Shown here piece by piece: positions 8,418 through 18,228 of a stretch of DNA of 64,000 bases. Source of the stretch: Kuenenia sp039794105 (GTDB lineage Bacteria; Planctomycetota; Brocadiia; Brocadiales; Brocadiaceae); assembly GCF_039794105.1 (NCBI RefSeq), contig NZ_JBDIWA010000013.1, positions 1 through 64,000 of the forward strand, in the 5' to 3' direction. Both the position numbers and the translations under genes were made by a program. How positions within the stretch are numbered: the stretch's first letter is position 1; each line of letters begins with the position of its first letter. The notes beneath the pieces are model-generated. The model had not been told where the DNA came from. It did no database searches and was given only the letters and a program-made list of their open reading frames with translations.

Positions 8418-9029
8418 TCAACGCCCTTCATTGCTTTTCACCCACTCTAAACCTGAGTTAATTAATAATTTTACTGCTTTTAAATCTTCCAATGAATTAA
8501 AGCGGCATACGGCGCCAACTCCATAGCCACCCGAAGAAAACCCTTGCCATGAGTAACCACTCTGAGAAAAACCTATTCTGAATGTGTCCCTCGTAGTAAA
8601 TGCAACTTCTGTGTTTAGCCTGCGCACAGCCTTCCATTTATCAGACAGACTTATCATATATTCCGCCGCATTGGACACATTTTCAATTTCATCCAGATCA
8701 ACAAATACTGTTTTTCTCTGCTCATTCCTTCCTCCCTCATAAACAGTAACCTGAAAACCGCTTATTTTTTTATTTGCACTGATTGGTTCATAAGAGACAA
8801 TGGCCTTCATTTCAACGTATGCCCCATACGTGCCTTCAACCCTCCCCAAATCGACACTTTCTATGACAATTAACGTCTCAGCTTTCGAGAGAAAAGCCTC
8901 TAATTTTGTTGCAGGCTCATTTGCTGCTGCAATTAATTCAGGCCCTGGCGATATTAAAAAAAAGAGCTCTATTACGGCACACAAAATAAATATACATTGC
9001 TTTTCCATAAGCTTTTCTTGTTCAAACAT
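8418..9029 (-). CDS. Exported protein of unknown function
   Basis: 203 residues with a signal-type N-terminus (KQCIFILCAVIELFFLISPGPELIAAANE) and no further membrane segment. The mature part is alpha/beta with FLSKAETLIVIESVDLGRVEGTYGAYVEMKAIVSYEP and a glycine-rich SYSWQGFSSGGYGVGAVCRF near the end. No family recognised. Start may be the second Met (9008). Monocistronic, with a convergent-looking gap on the left. Probably periplasmic or paryphoplasmic. Confidence 0.6.
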   Translation of the reverse strand: MFEQEKLMEKQCIFILCAVIELFFLISPGPELIAAANEPATKLEAFLSKAETLIVIESVDLGRVEGTYGAYVEMKAIVSYEPISANKKISGFQVTVYEGGRNEQRKTVFVDLDEIENVSNAAEYMISLSDKWKAVRRLNTEVAFTTRDTFRIGFSQSGYSWQGFSSGGYGVGAVCRFNSLEDLKAVKLLINSGLEWVKSNEGR

Positions 9030-9345
9030 GCTTTTTATGCCGGTTGCAGGTCATTTTTACAAAAGCGAAAATCCTTCTGCCAAAGCATAACCACGCCGTG
9101 TATATGAAATATTTTTCTTTCCATAACCCCTTTTTACCTGATAGTATTCTTTCATGATTTTTACAGGGCAACCACGTAGGTATAACCACGAGGGTTGAGC
9201 GGTAAATTGGTTTTTGCATGTTAACAAACTCTATGTATGGTTTTCAATATAAAACAACTATCCCCGATAATAGCCACAGGTGCGACATCTGACAACCATG
9301 TAAACGTTTCCCTTTCTAAGATCAAATTTATCTGCCTGTATAATT

Positions 9346-10719
9346 ATGGAAGACTCTCTTTCAACAATAGACGACATTGACTCTCTAAAAACCTTCGTCA
9401 GCAAAAAATATTACTATCTTGGGCAAAACAAGCAACAAGAGATATCCCGCCTTATCTTTGAGATTGCAAAACGTGAAAAGGTTGGATTTTCATCCGTTTT
9501 TGATCAGCTCCCCCCGCCGCCAAGCCGTTTCTCTTTCATTAAAAGTTATTTGCTGGAACGGCGTTATCCTTTGCTTCACCAAAATGGGGTCAAAATAAGC
9601 CAGACTTTTTGCGACGTCGATATAAATCCCTACTTCAGGGTTAATCTCGCTACAAAACCAATCATCTCTCCGAAACAGTTTTTTATAGAAGAATCTGTTT
9701 TATCTGCCGAAACCGTTCAGAGAATACGCGACAAATTTCCCAACAGTACTTTTACCACGATAGCGTCCTACCATGAATACGTGAAGAAGAAAGCATTTAC
9801 TATTGCCGATTACAATAAAAGGCTGGAAAATTTCTTTATTATACGCGAAAAATTTGACTTTTATAAACACTGTCCATGTTCAAACAATTCCGCGTCGTGT
9901 GGATATTTTGTAATGAATTTAGGGAGCGGATGCCCATATGAATGCACATATTGCTTTCTTCAAAACTACATTAACTCGCCTGGGATTGTGCTGCCGGCAA
10001 ATATAGAAGATTTTTTCACCGTCTTCAGGAATTTAAAAAAAGACATGCGCCTCGGATCCGGAGAATTAACCGATTCCCTTGCATTCGACCACATTACGGA
10101 GTATTCGCCTAAAATCGTGCATTTCTTCCGGCAATATCCCAAAAGCACTTTCGAGTTCAAAACAAAAAGCAACAATGTGCGCCTGCTCACTTCAACACCC
10201 GGCGCAAAGAATATCATCATTTCATGGTCATTGAATCCGCAAAAGTTGATCTACGCCGCAGAATATTTTACCGCTTCCCTGGAGGAAAGGTTAGAAGCAG
10301 CGCAAGCATGTGCAGCGGCGGGATATCGTGTTGCTTTCCACTTTGATCCGATTATCTGTTATCGTGGATGGGAGACGGATTATGAAGCATTAATCAATGC
10401 CGTCTTTGACAAAATTGACTCAAACACTATCGCGTGGCTGAGTTTGGGCACACTACGCATATCTCCGCAATTAAAAAAAATCATTGAAAACCGGTTTCCC
10501 GAAAATGCCCTGCTTGACGAAGAATTATTAACCGGTTTCGACGGAAAATTGAGGTATCCGGCAGCGGTAAGGTCATTCATATACACCACTATGACCGCGC
10601 GGATACGGAAAAACAGCAAAGGTGTTCCCGTTTATTTATGTATGGAGGAGAGGAAAGTGCATGGAGACACACATCTTTCACTTAAACATGAAACAAAACG
10701 TAACACTTTAGTTTTTTGA
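9346..10719 (+). CDS. Spore photoproduct lyase-like radical SAM protein
   Basis: A 457-residue protein of the SPL family. The radical SAM cluster is GCPYECTYCFLQNY (CxxxCxxC); downstream are GSGELTDSLAFDH, FKTKSNNV, IISWSLNP and GYRVAFHFDPIICYRGWE, which follow the TIM-barrel order of SplB-type enzymes. SPL repairs the thymine dimer 5-thyminyl-5,6-dihydrothymine in spores; non-sporulating bacteria carry homologues whose substrate is less certain. The last residues RNTLVF and the TGA stop lie inside a MITE-like repeat (10700-10835), so the original C-terminus may have been replaced. Confidence 0.85.
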   Translation: MEDSLSTIDDIDSLKTFVSKKYYYLGQNKQQEISRLIFEIAKREKVGFSSVFDQLPPPPSRFSFIKSYLLERRYPLLHQNGVKISQTFCDVDINPYFRVNLATKPIISPKQFFIEESVLSAETVQRIRDKFPNSTFTTIASYHEYVKKKAFTIADYNKRLENFFIIREKFDFYKHCPCSNNSASCGYFVMNLGSGCPYECTYCFLQNYINSPGIVLPANIEDFFTVFRNLKKDMRLGSGELTDSLAFDHITEYSPKIVHFFRQYPKSTFEFKTKSNNVRLLTSTPGAKNIIISWSLNPQKLIYAAEYFTASLEERLEAAQACAAAGYRVAFHFDPIICYRGWETDYEALINAVFDKIDSNTIAWLSLGTLRISPQLKKIIENRFPENALLDEELLTGFDGKLRYPAAVRSFIYTTMTARIRKNSKGVPVYLCMEERKVHGDTHLSLKHETKRNTLVF

Positions 10720-10835
10720 AAAAATAGGGGCGAAGCATTTGCCCGTTTGGGTATGAACGCATTTATGACAATTTATAGCAAATGCTTCGCCCCTACACTA
10801 TGCGGCAAACATCGCTATTCTATTATAAGAGATTG
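10700..10835. repeat. MITE-like palindromic element, copy 1
   Basis: Left end GTAACACTTTAGTTTTTTGA matches the terminal inverted repeat of the copy at 52606-52745. The core contains TAGGGGCGAAGCATTTGC at 10725-10742 and its reverse complement at 10778-10796, around GTATGAACGCATTTATGAC. The right side shares CAAACATCGCTATT with the copy at 53422-53550, but the terminal repeat there is lost. The left end provides the stop codon of the upstream gene. Confidence 0.85.
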
Positions 10836-10926
10836 CAATGCGTGGAAAGCTATTCTGTAATGTGCCTTATTATTGGTGAAAAACGCTGTCTACCAAAAGA
10901 TACTATGCAGGCAATCAAAAAGGTTT

Positions 10927-13185
10927 CTACCCGGTTTCTACCCGGTTTCTACCGTTTTTCTTGGCTTTGTATAATGCCTCATCTGCTGCATTTACCAGGG
11001 TTTCACTGGTTCCGTATTGTGGAAAAGATGCAATCCCTATACTTACGGTCAGTCTATAAGTTTGTCCGTAAACAATCGTGTCAAAACAAGTAGCTTCAAT
11101 TGATTTACGGATTCCTTCTGCTTTTTCTTTTGCCTGCGACACATCTGCACCTGGCATTATAATTACAAATTCTTCACCGCCATATCGTGCCAATACATCG
11201 GAAGTTCTTAACGAATTATTTAATATCCTGGAAACTTCCTGCAATACCCGGTCGCCTGCCGAATGACCATATGTATCGTTAATACTCTTAAAGTGATCCA
11301 GGTCTAAAAGAAGCAGACACACACACTCATCGCGCCTTTTCGTTAAAGCCAGTTGTTTTTTCAGCATTTCATCAAAAAATCTTCTGTTATATATCCCGGT
11401 CAAGGCGTCGGTAATTGCCGTGCGTTTTGCAAAATTCATCAGTCTGATTCTTTGCAACGCAGACATTGCAAGCCCAATATATGTTTTTAATAATTTCTGT
11501 ACCTCTTCATTACACCAGTATCCGGTTTCCTCCTTTATCGCAAACAACATCCCAATCGTAGTGCCGCCTGTTATTAAAGGGCAGCATGCATATCCGCTAT
11601 TTTCTAATGTATACGCCAGGCATTTACACGCATGTTCTTTCTTAATATCAGCGACATAAAGCTCTTTGCCTGTCCGTATCACACGGCACAATGAAGGATC
11701 AAGAAGGACTTCATCCTTTATTATTTTATCGGACAATTCCGGAGGATCTATTATGACTACATTCATCAGTTGATTGTCATTGTCCAGCAGCAGTATCGCA
11801 ATCCCATCCGGATTTAAAACATCTTTTAGGGTGTTGGTTAAATGTTTAAACAATACATCTTCCTGTGTTTCCTCATTGAGAAATGTAGAAAAGTCCATCA
11901 ACCTTCTCAGATTTCTGAAATTATTGTCTCTTTCAGCTTCAAGACGTTTCTGGTCGGTAATGTCCAACTTAATAGCAAAAAATTGTACAATCTCTCCTTT
12001 ACGGTTTTTTATCGGGGAGATTGATGTCGATTCCCAATAGAGTTCTCCGTTTTTCTTTTTATTGCATAATTCGCCATGCCATTCCCCGCCGGAAGCAACC
12101 GTCTTCCACAAATAGACGTATACTTCAGGAGGGGTGTGGCCGGATTTTAAAAGAGACGGTTTTTTACCTATGACTTCATCTGGTGCATAGCCCGTTAGTT
12201 GGGTAAATCTTTGATTTATATACTCTATTTGTCCATGAGTATTCGTAATCATCACGGACGCAGGACCATATTCTACCGCCCTATGCAGTTTATGAAGTTC
12301 TTCCTCTATATACACATTTTCAGTAATATCCAGATTGGCAATAATAATTTTCAGCGGTTTCTTTTCATCGCTATAAGCGATTTCCGCATATGACCGAATA
12401 ACACGTTCCGTCTCATCCGGAAGTATTATCCTGTACTCAATATCAAGCGGTTTCCCACCATGTAATGCGCAGGAAAATGCATCTTTCACTAAACTACGGT
12501 CATCTTCGTGTACACACCCGATAAACTCTTCAATGGTATTCGGAGATTGTTCCTTACTGAAACCGTACATATGAAATGTCCCTTCAGGCATATACAGTTC
12601 CTTGTTTTCAATATCCCACTCCCAACTGCTTAATTGAGCAATCCTCTGGGCATGGGCAAGCGTATCCTTGCTTTTACGCAACTCTTCTTCCATGAGTTTC
12701 CGTTCGGTAATATCTGTTATTGTCGCTACATAAACGTTGCTTTCCTCTCTTTTCCCGGCATCATCAGAAAAAAACAGTGGAATTCCTATGCACAATACCC
12801 ACATAATCTTCCCATCAGGGCAAATAAGGCGAAATTCCGATTTAAATATTTTTTTGCTTTTTACCGCATCTGCCCATACTTTCAATACGGGTGTGAGGTC
12901 ATCCGCATGCAATGCGTCCATCCATCCGTTTCCCAGAGATTCATCCGCGGTAAACCCTGTAATCTTACACCATTGCTCATTAACAAATAGAAAATTCCCT
13001 TCAAGATCAGTATAAAAAATTCCTACCGGTAGAAAGTTTGTTATCGTACGAAAACGTCTTTCATTTTCACTGAGTAATTCATTCTTCTGATTGTATTCAA
13101 TCAACAAGGATTTCAGTTCACTGCTACCCAGGGACAAAGAATCAACATTCTCCATCGATTCAGTTTTTTTATAAGATTCACTCAT
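10927..13185 (-). CDS. PAS-GAF diguanylate cyclase
   Basis: 752 residues, no membrane segment. Order: three PAS domains (about 35-165 with the PAC end ITDITERKLMEEEL; 165-295 with ANLDITENVYIEEEL; 295-415 with IKLDITDQKRLEAE), a GAF domain (about 425-570) and a GGDEF domain (about 590-750). The active-site loop is GGEEF near residue 669, and the inhibitory-site motif RTSD sits five residues before it. It makes cyclic di-GMP in response to ligands or redox sensed by PAS/GAF. The stop lies within three tandem copies of an 11-base unit (GGTAGAAACCG), so the tail has been altered. The element at 10700-10835 lies just beyond its 3' end. Confidence 0.92.
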   Translation of the reverse strand: MSESYKKTESMENVDSLSLGSSELKSLLIEYNQKNELLSENERRFRTITNFLPVGIFYTDLEGNFLFVNEQWCKITGFTADESLGNGWMDALHADDLTPVLKVWADAVKSKKIFKSEFRLICPDGKIMWVLCIGIPLFFSDDAGKREESNVYVATITDITERKLMEEELRKSKDTLAHAQRIAQLSSWEWDIENKELYMPEGTFHMYGFSKEQSPNTIEEFIGCVHEDDRSLVKDAFSCALHGGKPLDIEYRIILPDETERVIRSYAEIAYSDEKKPLKIIIANLDITENVYIEEELHKLHRAVEYGPASVMITNTHGQIEYINQRFTQLTGYAPDEVIGKKPSLLKSGHTPPEVYVYLWKTVASGGEWHGELCNKKKNGELYWESTSISPIKNRKGEIVQFFAIKLDITDQKRLEAERDNNFRNLRRLMDFSTFLNEETQEDVLFKHLTNTLKDVLNPDGIAILLLDNDNQLMNVVIIDPPELSDKIIKDEVLLDPSLCRVIRTGKELYVADIKKEHACKCLAYTLENSGYACCPLITGGTTIGMLFAIKEETGYWCNEEVQKLLKTYIGLAMSALQRIRLMNFAKRTAITDALTGIYNRRFFDEMLKKQLALTKRRDECVCLLLLDLDHFKSINDTYGHSAGDRVLQEVSRILNNSLRTSDVLARYGGEEFVIIMPGADVSQAKEKAEGIRKSIEATCFDTIVYGQTYRLTVSIGIASFPQYGTSETLVNAADEALYKAKKNGRNRVETG

Positions 13186-13320
13186 TTTTTTCTACCGGAC
13201 GCGAGTAAACTTCCGACAGCAATGCAAATAAATTCCATGATCGTCTGGAAACCCTCGCGATATAAAGGAATACGCACTTCCTGTTTTATTAATAATTCTT
13301 AAGACCTGATTAATAGAAGA

Positions 13321-13791
13321 TTACATTAAGTGTAAAACAATATATTGATCACCATATTTTTCTATATTGTTTACCATTGTTTGTAAATTACTTAAATGTT
13401 CTTCTTCCGACTTGAGAATTTCTTCTAAAAGCATTCTGCTTCCATGGTCTTTTTCGTTAAAACATATTGTTATGCCTTCATTTAATCTTGCAATAGCTTC
13501 AACTTCAATATCTCTATTAAGTTTTAACATTTTAACAATCTCAAACTGTTTTTCTTCAGGTAAGGCGTGTTTTTGGTTTTTAACTATTTCCCCTAAAAAC
13601 AATATGCGCCCCGCTAACATTTCTGCATGCTTCATTTCATCTATTGCGTCTTTTTTCAGAATTTCTGCAAGTTTCTTTAACCCCAAATCTTCGCACTTTG
13701 TATGCTGGTCCATATATATGCCTATAGCGCCTATCTCTGCTGTATATACCTCACACAACATTTTATAAACTTTTTCATTTACGCTACCCAT
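13321..13791 (-). CDS. Ferritin-like (bacterioferritin-type) protein
   Basis: A 156-residue four-helix protein. Carboxylate/His positions are seen in VYTAEIGAIGIYMDQH, AIDEMKHAEMLAGRI (ExxH), RDIEVEAIARLNEGITICFNEKDHGSRMLLEEILKSEEEHLSNL (a second ExxH). This is the di-iron ligand pattern of bacterioferritins and related ferritin-like proteins. Length fits bacterioferritin (about 158). It probably stores iron or detoxifies peroxide. A strong AGGAGG site precedes the ATG. Whether the haem-binding Met is present cannot be decided by eye. Confidence 0.8.
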   Translation of the reverse strand: MGSVNEKVYKMLCEVYTAEIGAIGIYMDQHTKCEDLGLKKLAEILKKDAIDEMKHAEMLAGRILFLGEIVKNQKHALPEEKQFEIVKMLKLNRDIEVEAIARLNEGITICFNEKDHGSRMLLEEILKSEEEHLSNLQTMVNNIEKYGDQYIVLHLM

Positions 13792-14455
13792 TTGATCCTC
13801 CTTTTAATTAAATTGCAAAAATTATTTAAACACCAACTCAACGAAATATATAATAATTAACTTCGAAAATCAAAAAGTTTTTATGTAATAATTATTGTTA
13901 ATACACAATATCTGAAAATGATTTTGAAAGAGAAAATCCTGATGTTGTCAAAAAAAACATAAACGAGTTTGTTTGCCGGTAAAGTCGTAAAATCAGTATA
14001 GTTGCTATATATAATCAACAATAGAAAACAGGGTATTTAAGCTAAACACCTGAACCTACGAGGAAGCAGGGATTTGTATTATCTTATTTGCGGGAACAAT
14101 GCCTATCCAAAAAAACACACTGGCTGTGATAAAGGACCTTTTGTGCAGAATATTGGAGGGGGGTGTCAATCATCTTATAATAAAAGGATTCAGCCTGTCA
14201 CAAAGCTTTGGGGTGTAGTTACAAAGATATTTTTCAAAAAAAACTACAGTGTTACCAAAAACAGCTATGGTCAACTTTCGTTAATCAGGGGTTCATAAAA
14301 AAACGAATGGAATCGGACGGGCGGGATGTGTATGTTATAACCTTAGTTACGGAAAATTGTTGTAGCTACACGGAACAAATCGGACCTATGGAATAAATTC
14401 TATAAAAGACCTTGTGTCTTGTAACCTGTACCACGTCTTATCTTTAACACCTAAA
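13792..14455. other. Long intergenic region with a possible MITE remnant
   Basis: No convincing gene: the open frames at 14074-14396 lack family features and ribosome sites. Around 14226-14260 the sequence TTTTTCAAAAAAAACTACAG with following TGTTACC resembles the right terminal repeat of the 52606-52745 element, so a decayed copy is likely. The rest is unassigned AT-rich DNA. Confidence 0.5.
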
Positions 14456-14539
14456 TGCCGAAGAAGGGATTTGAACCCTTACGGTGTTGCCACCACTAGA
14501 ACCTGAATCTAGCGCGTCTGCCAATTCCGCCACTTCGGC
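14456..14539 (-). tRNA. tRNA-Leu(CAG)
   Basis: Reverse-strand sequence starts GCCGAAGTGGCGGAATTGGC and ends CCCTTCTTCGGCA. The seven-base acceptor stem GCCGAAG/CTTCGGC is perfect. The anticodon stem CTAGA/TCTAG encloses the loop TTCAGGT with anticodon CAG. A long variable arm (GTGGCAACACC region) marks a class II leucine tRNA, and the T arm GGGTTCAAATCCC is canonical. CCA is not encoded. Length 84. Confidence 0.97.
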
Positions 14540-15009
14540 TTGAAAAACACTTACTTTTTTGAATATCCCATACGAGATTCTGCTGATTTGGTATTAAAAA
14601 AAAGACATACATTTTCAAACAAATATAATCGTTTCTGTCAACATCTACTTATATTACTCACGCAGAGATTCTAGGAAATAAAGATGATTAAGTCAAAGGT
14701 TTTTCACAAAATGACCTTGCATTGCCATTTGCAATTTGTTATTATCTGCAATCGTATGCCTTTAAGTTGTCAATAATTACGATAAAATTTTTTTATCGTA
14801 GTGTTGAAAATTCATTTTGTCTAATAATTAGTCTCATTTATAAACTTTCCTTATTAAAGCGGTTATTTTGGTAACATCACACTCAAATAAAACGAAGACC
14901 GTGTTTTATTCCTCATAAATATTATCGTTTCAAAATAAACCTATAAGAAAACATATACATGTGAGAATACTCATAAAACAGAAGCATACTTTGCTTTATT
15001 CTAAATAGC
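14540..15009. other. AT-rich intergenic region upstream of smpB
   Basis: No gene, tRNA or tmRNA signature is seen. The stretch contains poly-A/T tracts and a short inverted sequence GATAAAATTTTTTTATC near 14780-14796. It probably holds the promoter of smpB and of the leftward tRNA, but no confident promoter can be named. Confidence 0.5.
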
Positions 15010-15453
15010 ATGGAAATTATTGCCAAAAATAGAAAAGCCTTTTATCAATATGAGATTTTAGAAAAAATAGAATGTGGAATTGTGCTCACCGGTACAGAAG
15101 TTAAGTCGCTAAGAAATAAGGATGTTAGTATAAGTGAAAGTTTCGCTCAATTGGACCATGGCGAAGCCTTTCTGTATGAAATGCATATTGGTGAATATAA
15201 ACAGGGTAATCGCCAAAATCACGAACCAAAAAGGAGAAGAAAGCTCCTCTTTCATAAAAGGGAAATATCAAAAATAGCAGGTAAAGTCCAACAAAAAGGA
15301 TACACACTTATACCATTATCAATATATTTTAAAAATGGACTTGCTAAATTAGAAATTGCAATAGTACGAGGAAAATCCAAGTTTGACAAACGTGAAGACA
15401 TTAAAAAAAGAACAGTTGAAAGAGAGATTCGCCAAGTAATGAAAAAATTTTAA
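15010..15453 (+). CDS. smpB: SsrA-binding protein SmpB
   Basis: A 147-residue protein with the full SmpB pattern: AFYQYEILEKIECGIVLTGTEVKSLRNKDVSISESFAQL, then MHIGEYKQGNRQNHEPKRRRKLLFHKREI, KGYTLIPLSIYFKNGLAKLEIAIVRGKSKFDKRE and a basic tail. It binds the tRNA-like domain of tmRNA and brings it to stalled ribosomes for trans-translation. Length is close to the family average of about 150. Its partner tmRNA gene is not recognised in the window. Confidence 0.97.
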   Translation: MEIIAKNRKAFYQYEILEKIECGIVLTGTEVKSLRNKDVSISESFAQLDHGEAFLYEMHIGEYKQGNRQNHEPKRRRKLLFHKREISKIAGKVQQKGYTLIPLSIYFKNGLAKLEIAIVRGKSKFDKREDIKKRTVEREIRQVMKKF

Positions 15454-15521
15454 CCTTCATATCAGTTAATTAATAATAGTATTCAAAAACATTTTCCAGT
15501 GAAACAAATGTATCAAAACAT

Positions 15522-15549
15522 AAAAAAGGAATTTTAAAGCTCCTTTTTC
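15522..15549 (+). terminator. Probable terminator after smpB
   Basis: AAAAAAGGA and TCCTTTTTC form a short A/T-rich hairpin around an AT-rich loop, 70 bases after the smpB stop and before the next gene. The weak stem makes it only a probable Rho-independent terminator. Confidence 0.45.
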
Positions 15550-15627
15550 ATTCTCTTTCTTTAAAACAATTAATTATACGGGTTTTTGCGCCTTATAAAA
15601 CCACACAATTAACGAGAAAGGTAAATT

Positions 15628-16050
15628 ATGCCTTCATCAAGAATAATGATTGTTGAGGATGAGCGACAAACAGTTGATACATTAAGGGATTTATTTGAAC
15701 AATACGGTTATGAAACAGAGGTTGCACTTAATAGAAATGTAGCGCTGAATATTCTCCATGAGAGGAAAATGGATGTTCTTATAATAAGCGAAATGGTTCA
15801 AGACATCCCTGGCATAGAAATTATGTACGATATCAGAAAAACAAATAAATCTTTACCCATAATTATGATTTGTGAGCAAAAATCAAAGCGAGTTGAATCT
15901 TCTTTAATTAAGGCCGGAGCAAATATTGTTCTCTCTAAACCTGTAGATCCCATTATCGCAGTGCAAACTATCGATAACTTGTTAAAGATGAAATATACCG
16001 CCGAAAACATAAAACCGAAAAAACGTAAAACCTCTCTAAAAAAGAAATAA
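15628..16050 (+). CDS. Receiver-domain protein lacking the phospho-acceptor Asp
   Basis: A 140-residue single receiver domain followed by a Lys-rich tail (KPKKRKTSLKKK). The acidic pair is present (IVEDE, residues 8-12) and the conserved Lys is present in LSKPVDP. At the phosphorylation position the expected Asp is replaced: DVLIISEMVQDIPGIEI has Ser54 where response regulators read D. It is thus a pseudo-receiver that cannot be phosphorylated in the usual way, probably acting as a protein-binding module. The basic tail could contact nucleic acid or membrane. A ribosome site (GAGAAAGG) precedes the ATG. Monocistronic. Confidence 0.8.
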   Translation: MPSSRIMIVEDERQTVDTLRDLFEQYGYETEVALNRNVALNILHERKMDVLIISEMVQDIPGIEIMYDIRKTNKSLPIIMICEQKSKRVESSLIKAGANIVLSKPVDPIIAVQTIDNLLKMKYTAENIKPKKRKTSLKKK

Positions 16051-16085
16051 CTTTTCTCTCCCAATTTTTCATACCAATACGATTT

Positions 16086-17579
16086 ATGTTTCTATTTCAA
16101 CGGTTATTGCATTTTTATATGAGAAATTGCATAATTTTTATTGCCTTATTCATATGTTTAACGTTGCCAGTCAAAGGAATCAAGGCTAAACCAACGCATA
16201 TCAATGATCAAATCCGGAATATTTTACAGAAATATTTATTAAAAAATGCTCACTGCGGAATCAGCGTTGTATCTCTAAAAACGAATACCCCTGTCGTTAA
16301 TTACCAAAGCAACGATTTATTCATGGTTGCATCTAATATGAAACTTGCAACAACCGCAACCGCATTGGAATATTTAGGTACAGATTTTGAATACAATACC
16401 TCCGTTGAAGCAGATGGGAATATAACGGGCGATGGAACACTTGAAGGCAACATTATCATCCGGGGAAGCGGCGATCCAAATCTATCGGGAAGATTTTACA
16501 ACGGCAATATTTTAACTATTCCGAATGCTTGGTTACAAGCAATAAAAAATCTTGGTATACAAAAAATTACAGGGGATATTGTAGCAGATGACTCAATCTT
16601 TGACCGCAATTATATCAACGATGCCTGGCCAAAAAACCAATTGCATGAGTGGTATTGTGCGCCCACCAGCGGTTTATCATTTAATGACAATTGCATTGAT
16701 ATTATTTTCGTTCCCAGGAATAACGTAAATAAAAAAGTCGCGCTGTTAATTGTACCTAACACTTCGTTTGTCACTATCTATAACGAGTGTATTTATACTT
16801 CTGAAGAGAAGCAACATGCGTATTCCATTTATCGAAAACCAGGAACAAACGATATTTATGTTAAGGGGAAATTTTGGACGAACGCCTCTCAGAAACGGGA
16901 GTGGGTAAGTGTGCATAATCCTTCACTCTATCTTGTAACACTTTTTAAAGAAATGCTTGAAAATGGCGGTATATCTGTCTTTGGAACTGTCCGATTAATT
17001 AATGAAAACGACCGGAAATCATATTCGAATAAACCTATTAAAATTGCCAAAACCATTTCCACAATGGAACAATCTATTCACATCACAAACAAACGAAGCC
17101 AGAATTTCTATGCGGAACAAATAATAAAAACATTGGGAGCTCATATAAAAGGCTGTGGCAATACAGAAAACGGTTTACAAGTTATTAGCGCTTTCATGAA
17201 AAAGTTAGGCTTTGACAGTGAAGAGTACAAAATACGGGACGGGTCTGGTTTGTCAAAAGAAAACAAACTCTCGCCCAATATGATAACCACTCTTTTATCG
17301 TATATGAATACACACAAACACGGCAAAATGTTTTGCGACTCACTTCCAATTTCAGGCATAGATGGCGGACTTCACCGCCGTATGGCATCTCCGCAATATA
17401 AGGGTAAAATTCATGCAAAAACCGGCTACATTGCCGGAGCTTCGGCGCTTTCCGGTTATATTGATACCTCTAAAGGCGATAGGCTTGCATTTTCTATTCT
17501 TATTAATAATTTTAAAAGCTTACGCGATGCCAAAAAAGCACAAGACGAGATTTGCCAATTTTTAGCAGATAATTTATAA
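16086..17579 (+). CDS. dacB: D-Ala-D-Ala carboxypeptidase (PBP4/DacB type)
   Basis: A 497-residue exported serine peptidase of family S13. A signal segment (CIIFIALFICLTLPVKGIKA) precedes the catalytic domain. The three penicillin-binding motifs are Ser83-Asn-Met-Lys86, Ser338-Gln-Asn340 and Lys445-Thr-Gly447. GDGTLEGNIIIRGSGDPNLSGR is the usual start of the inserted domain. It trims or cleaves peptidoglycan cross-links in the periplasm. Its presence fits the finding that anammox bacteria, although planctomycetes, do have peptidoglycan. The start may instead be the ATG at 16119. A methyltransferase gene follows after nine bases. Confidence 0.93.
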   Translation: MFLFQRLLHFYMRNCIIFIALFICLTLPVKGIKAKPTHINDQIRNILQKYLLKNAHCGISVVSLKTNTPVVNYQSNDLFMVASNMKLATTATALEYLGTDFEYNTSVEADGNITGDGTLEGNIIIRGSGDPNLSGRFYNGNILTIPNAWLQAIKNLGIQKITGDIVADDSIFDRNYINDAWPKNQLHEWYCAPTSGLSFNDNCIDIIFVPRNNVNKKVALLIVPNTSFVTIYNECIYTSEEKQHAYSIYRKPGTNDIYVKGKFWTNASQKREWVSVHNPSLYLVTLFKEMLENGGISVFGTVRLINENDRKSYSNKPIKIAKTISTMEQSIHITNKRSQNFYAEQIIKTLGAHIKGCGNTENGLQVISAFMKKLGFDSEEYKIRDGSGLSKENKLSPNMITTLLSYMNTHKHGKMFCDSLPISGIDGGLHRRMASPQYKGKIHAKTGYIAGASALSGYIDTSKGDRLAFSILINNFKSLRDAKKAQDEICQFLADNL

Positions 17580-17588
17580 ATCACACAC

Positions 17589-18215
17589 ATGAGCGATCAT
17601 ATAAAAAAAATATATTCACTTTATGCGTACGTTTACGACACGCTCTTCGGAAAAATATTCGAACATGGCAGATGCACAGCTCTTAAGATGATGGATATTG
17701 AACCCCATGATACCATTCTTGAAGTAGGGATTGGTACAGGATTGTCATTGCCGCTTTATCCGAAGGGAATCAGTATAACAGGAATAGATTTGAGTGAAGA
17801 AATGTTACTGCGGGCAAAGGCGAAAAAAATGAAATACACCTTGGATAACGTGCACTTAGCCACTATGGATGCATCATTGCTGGCCTTCAGGGATAATACT
17901 TTTGATAAAGTCATTGCATCACATGTTATTACAGTTGTACCGGAACCCATGCGCACTTTAAATGAAATAAAAAGGGTTTGCAAAAAGAAAGGGGATATTT
18001 TTATCTTAAATTACGCCGGCATTGATAATCAGTTCATCTCACGATTTGAAAAAATTATCTCACCCATAAGGGATAAACTCGGTTTAGGAAAACATTTCGA
18101 TCTTGACTTATTATTAAAGGAAGCCTGCCTTCCTGTTATAAGTAAACAACAGGTAAATATTTTTAACGCCTGTCAGATCATAAAATGTAACAATAATACC
18201 TCCTCTGAAGCTTGA
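17589..18215 (+). CDS. Class I SAM-dependent methyltransferase
   Basis: A 208-residue Rossmann methyltransferase: motif I ILEVGIGTGLSLPLYPKG, acidic loop TGIDLSEEMLLRA, motif IV-like FDKVIASHVITVVPEPMRTLNEIKRVCKKKGDIFILNYAG. The sequence pattern is that of PmtA-type phosphatidylethanolamine N-methyltransferases and UbiE-like enzymes, so a lipid substrate is plausible. It lies nine bases downstream of dacB and is probably cotranscribed. Family level assignment is firm; substrate is not. Confidence 0.82.
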   Translation: MSDHIKKIYSLYAYVYDTLFGKIFEHGRCTALKMMDIEPHDTILEVGIGTGLSLPLYPKGISITGIDLSEEMLLRAKAKKMKYTLDNVHLATMDASLLAFRDNTFDKVIASHVITVVPEPMRTLNEIKRVCKKKGDIFILNYAGIDNQFISRFEKIISPIRDKLGLGKHFDLDLLLKEACLPVISKQQVNIFNACQIIKCNNNTSSEA

Positions 18216-18228
18216 AGGTCATTAATAA

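Noticed and set aside
14074..14396. Open frames of 62-74 codons
   Set aside because: No ribosome site, no family features, and they overlap each other within an AT-rich gap that holds a repeat remnant.
14540..15009. tmRNA next to smpB
   Set aside because: Neither the tRNA-like ends nor an ALA-type tag frame was found there.
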